Origin: Chitinophagaceae bacterium UBA4412
GTDB taxonomy: Bacteria; Bacteroidota; Bacteroidia; Chitinophagales; Chitinophagaceae
Assembly: GCA_002400445.1 (NCBI GenBank)
Contig: DGQO01000191.1
Span: forward strand, 1 to 7,071
Reading direction: 5' to 3'
Length of the DNA: 7,071 nucleotides
The notes beneath the pieces are model-generated. The model had not been told where the DNA came from. It made no database searches and was given only the letters and a program-made list of their open reading frames with translations. Of the stretch, positions 5,063-7,071 are shown piece after piece. Both the position numbers and the translations under genes were made by a program. The number at the start of each line of letters is the position of its first letter. Positions within the stretch are counted from its first letter, which is position 1.

Positions 5063-7071
5063 CGGGTGCGATTAATCTTAAGATCCCGAAGAATATTAGA
5101 CTTAGGGCTAATGGAGATATTGAAATATTTGTATTTACCCACAGGAGAAATATTGATGGCCATTTGCCAGCAGTGCATATCCCGGGATAGATACATACTG
5201 ATGGTACCAAGCTCAGCGGAAGTAATATTATAAAATCCATTGAGACCCACTTTCCACTTTTGTGTGAGATTAATGGAGGAATTAAAACTTATGTCCTGGT
5301 TTAAATCGTTGATGAATTTCCGCTGAGCCACTCTGTAGCGTGTTACCCGGAGCGAATAGGAAAAACTGATATCCCAGGGAATAGCAAAATCTACAAACTC
5401 TGCCGGGTTGTTTTGCATGTAAGAAAGTTCCGCCTGGTATTCATCCAGCGGCATATCTCCAATATTTACATTCTGCTGGTATTGTTGTGTGGGTGTGGAA
5501 GCTTTATTTTTCTTATCTCCACCTCTGAAAGAGGTTTGCAAAGAAATATAACCAGTGGTGAGCGCACCTAAGGTCCAGGGCCGTTTTGACCATACGAGTT
5601 TATCAACTCTCCTGCCGATACTGTCGGCCTGATAAGGATCGAAAATAGCAGAAGCTGTAATGCTTACTTTATTAAAAAGGTTACTGCGGGCAGATACACT
5701 AATAGGTTCCAGCTTGAAAGAATCTCTTAAAAAATTATAAGCGCTGGTGATACCAAACCCATCGATGAGAGATACTTTTTTATCTGCAGTGGCAGCAGTG
5801 TCATTTTTATCCCGCACTTTCATAGACAGGTTATTCTCAATTCCAAAACTCATCCCGCCAAAACGACCTTCCTGATAAGCGCCAAAAATTCCCTGAGACA
5901 GGGAAGAATAGCGCCGGATGGAACCCGCCGTGTCAAACCTAACGGAGTACCAGTCTTTGCTGTTTAAATCTGGTTTATAGTTAGCAGAGATATAGGGGCG
6001 AATCTCATGACGGATTGCTTTTACTTTTCCTTTATTAAAAGTGTACATACCAAATACTCTTGTGCTTAGGCCGACACCAAAAGTCATTTCATAAGCCCTG
6101 TACAAGCCATGGGTTCGCATACTGTCTACCTTTTTACTGGCAGCATTCCAATTTTGAAACAGTTTTTGATCATACCATTTTTCCTGGTAGGTAATAGATG
6201 GCGCCACCTGCAGTGGTCCTAGCGATGGCAATGAAAGGGTGATGGGCACGTTATGCGAAGCGCCCCATTGAAGCCTGTCTATAATTTGTCTGCCTATATT
6301 TCCTGCCGTATCATAAAATGAAGAGAGGCTGCGGGCCTGTGTATTAAGGGCAAGGCCAATATTCTCATACCATTTATAAGGGCCAATGGGTTCAGCACGA
6401 CGCAGCGGATACAAAGTATTTACATTAAATGCGATATCAGGCAAATTGAGGTATATGCGCCGCTCAAGTGTATTTTGGTTGTGATTCGCACTCACCGAAA
6501 TATTGTAAGCCTTCCACACTTTTGCATAAGTGATAGAAGATGTGAGTTGGTTTTGAAAATTGCGGATATTATTGCTGGGCAGTTGTTCATTGTATTTACT
6601 GCTACCGGCATTTACATTCGCAGAAAAAGTGACGCCGGGTCTTGCTTTACTATCCATGCTATGTGTCCAGCGGATATTCATGGTTTGATTAGAGGGCTCG
6701 TCTAGTGGTTTAAACTTTTGAAAATCGAGGCCCAGGTTACCCCTGTATTGATATCGTTTGTAATAACGGGGATTTACACTTGCACTCCACCCACCATAAG
6801 AATATAAAGTACCCCTGAACACCGCATCCCACACCGGACTAAAAATTTTATAATATCCAAGGCCTTCCAGCGAGAGCCCAAATTGATCATTTGCATTAAA
6901 ACTCGGTGCCAGCAAGCCAGAATGCCTTCCCTGTGTGAGTGGATAGATACCGAAAGGAAAAGGAATGGGAATGGGCACTCCCTCAAATTCTGCATGCACC
7001 GGGCCGGTAAAAGCCATCTTATTCCGGATGAATTTAATTTTATTGCTCACAAAAGCAAAATGCGGCGTATC
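5044..7071 (-). CDS. lptD: LPS-assembly outer-membrane protein LptD, Bacteroidota type (3' part; 5' end outside window)
   Basis: The frame is open from the right edge for 675 residues to a TAG at 5046-5044. LptD is the outer-membrane translocon that, with LptE, inserts lipopolysaccharide into the outer leaflet. The visible part begins within the N-terminal periplasmic jelly-roll/barrel junction: a TPHFAFVSNKIKFI stretch, then TGPVHAEFEGVPIP, a Pro-rich IPFPFGIYPL, and GRHSGLLAPSF, all resembling Bacteroidota LptD. The rest is a long barrel of alternating aromatic/polar strands. The last residues DLKINRTRSFYEF end in Phe, as expected for BAM-inserted barrels. A GTG at 7050 is open-frame but not a credible start, because matching sequence continues upstream to the edge. 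I estimate 200 or more N-terminal residues are missing, from typical family length. Only one cysteine is visible (codon 5172-5170). The gene converges on plsC with overlapping stops. Confidence 0.85.
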   Translation of the reverse strand, partial: DTPHFAFVSNKIKFIRNKMAFTGPVHAEFEGVPIPIPFPFGIYPLTQGRHSGLLAPSFNANDQFGLSLEGLGYYKIFSPVWDAVFRGTLYSYGGWSASVNPRYYKRYQYRGNLGLDFQKFKPLDEPSNQTMNIRWTHSMDSKARPGVTFSANVNAGSSKYNEQLPSNNIRNFQNQLTSSITYAKVWKAYNISVSANHNQNTLERRIYLNLPDIAFNVNTLYPLRRAEPIGPYKWYENIGLALNTQARSLSSFYDTAGNIGRQIIDRLQWGASHNVPITLSLPSLGPLQVAPSITYQEKWYDQKLFQNWNAASKKVDSMRTHGLYRAYEMTFGVGLSTRVFGMYTFNKGKVKAIRHEIRPYISANYKPDLNSKDWYSVRFDTAGSIRRYSSLSQGIFGAYQEGRFGGMSFGIENNLSMKVRDKNDTAATADKKVSLIDGFGITSAYNFLRDSFKLEPISVSARSNLFNKVSITASAIFDPYQADSIGRRVDKLVWSKRPWTLGALTTGYISLQTSFRGGDKKNKASTPTQQYQQNVNIGDMPLDEYQAELSYMQNNPAEFVDFAIPWDISFSYSLRVTRYRVAQRKFINDLNQDISFNSSINLTQKWKVGLNGFYNITSAELGTISMYLSRDMHCWQMAINISPVGKYKYFNISISPKSNILRDLKINRTRSFYEF

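Noticed and set aside
7048..7050. GTG at 7050 as the start of the lptD-like gene
   Set aside because: LptD-like sequence (TPHFAF) continues in frame to the window edge, and the protein would lack its export signal and N-terminal domain.

Overview
The window looks like an ordinary chromosomal housekeeping and cell-envelope segment of a Bacteroidota bacterium, probably from the Chitinophagaceae/Chitinophagia side; the phylum is well supported and the family is a guess. The support is: a Bacteroidota-type LptD; an OmpA-family porin with calcium-binding TSP3 linker repeats; -7 boxes of the form TAnnTTTG upstream of three minus-strand transcription units; and no convincing Shine-Dalgarno sequences before any start. 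I found no mobile element, CRISPR array, defence system or biosynthetic cluster, and I do not claim a new system.

Layout from left to right. Positions 1-186 are an intergenic edge. They may hold the last 13 codons of a plus-strand gene (1-42) and a possible 35-residue membrane ORF with a TTG start (99-206, minus). Next on the minus strand is a secreted ComEC-like metallo-beta-lactamase-fold hydrolase with an N-terminal carbohydrate-binding-like beta-sandwich (187-1635). A strong intrinsic terminator (about 1758-1795) and a -7 box separate it from an upstream minus-strand gene for an OmpA-family outer-membrane/peptidoglycan anchor protein (1812-3134). A complete tRNA-Arg(TCT) gene follows, also minus (3348-3424). 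It has a perfect hairpin terminator on its 3' side and a good TTG/TAnnTTTG promoter on its 5' side.

The strand then switches. On the plus strand, ung (uracil-DNA glycosylase, 3575-4258) and a PlsC-type 1-acyl-glycerol-3-phosphate acyltransferase (4265-5047) are 6 bases apart and probably cotranscribed. They converge on the 3' end of an lptD-like gene (5044-7071, minus), which is cut by the right edge of the window. The two convergent genes share four bases: the palindrome CTAG supplies parts of both TAG stop codons.

Functionally, three of the five protein genes serve the envelope. PlsC makes phosphatidic acid for membrane lipids, LptD inserts lipopolysaccharide into the outer leaflet, and the OmpA-like protein ties the outer membrane to peptidoglycan. 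Ung is DNA repair, and the secreted MBL-fold protein has no assigned substrate. The most useful second looks are the domain pairing in the MBL protein, the possible small ORF at the left edge, the shared convergent stop codons, and the Phe in the DNA-intercalation loop of Ung.
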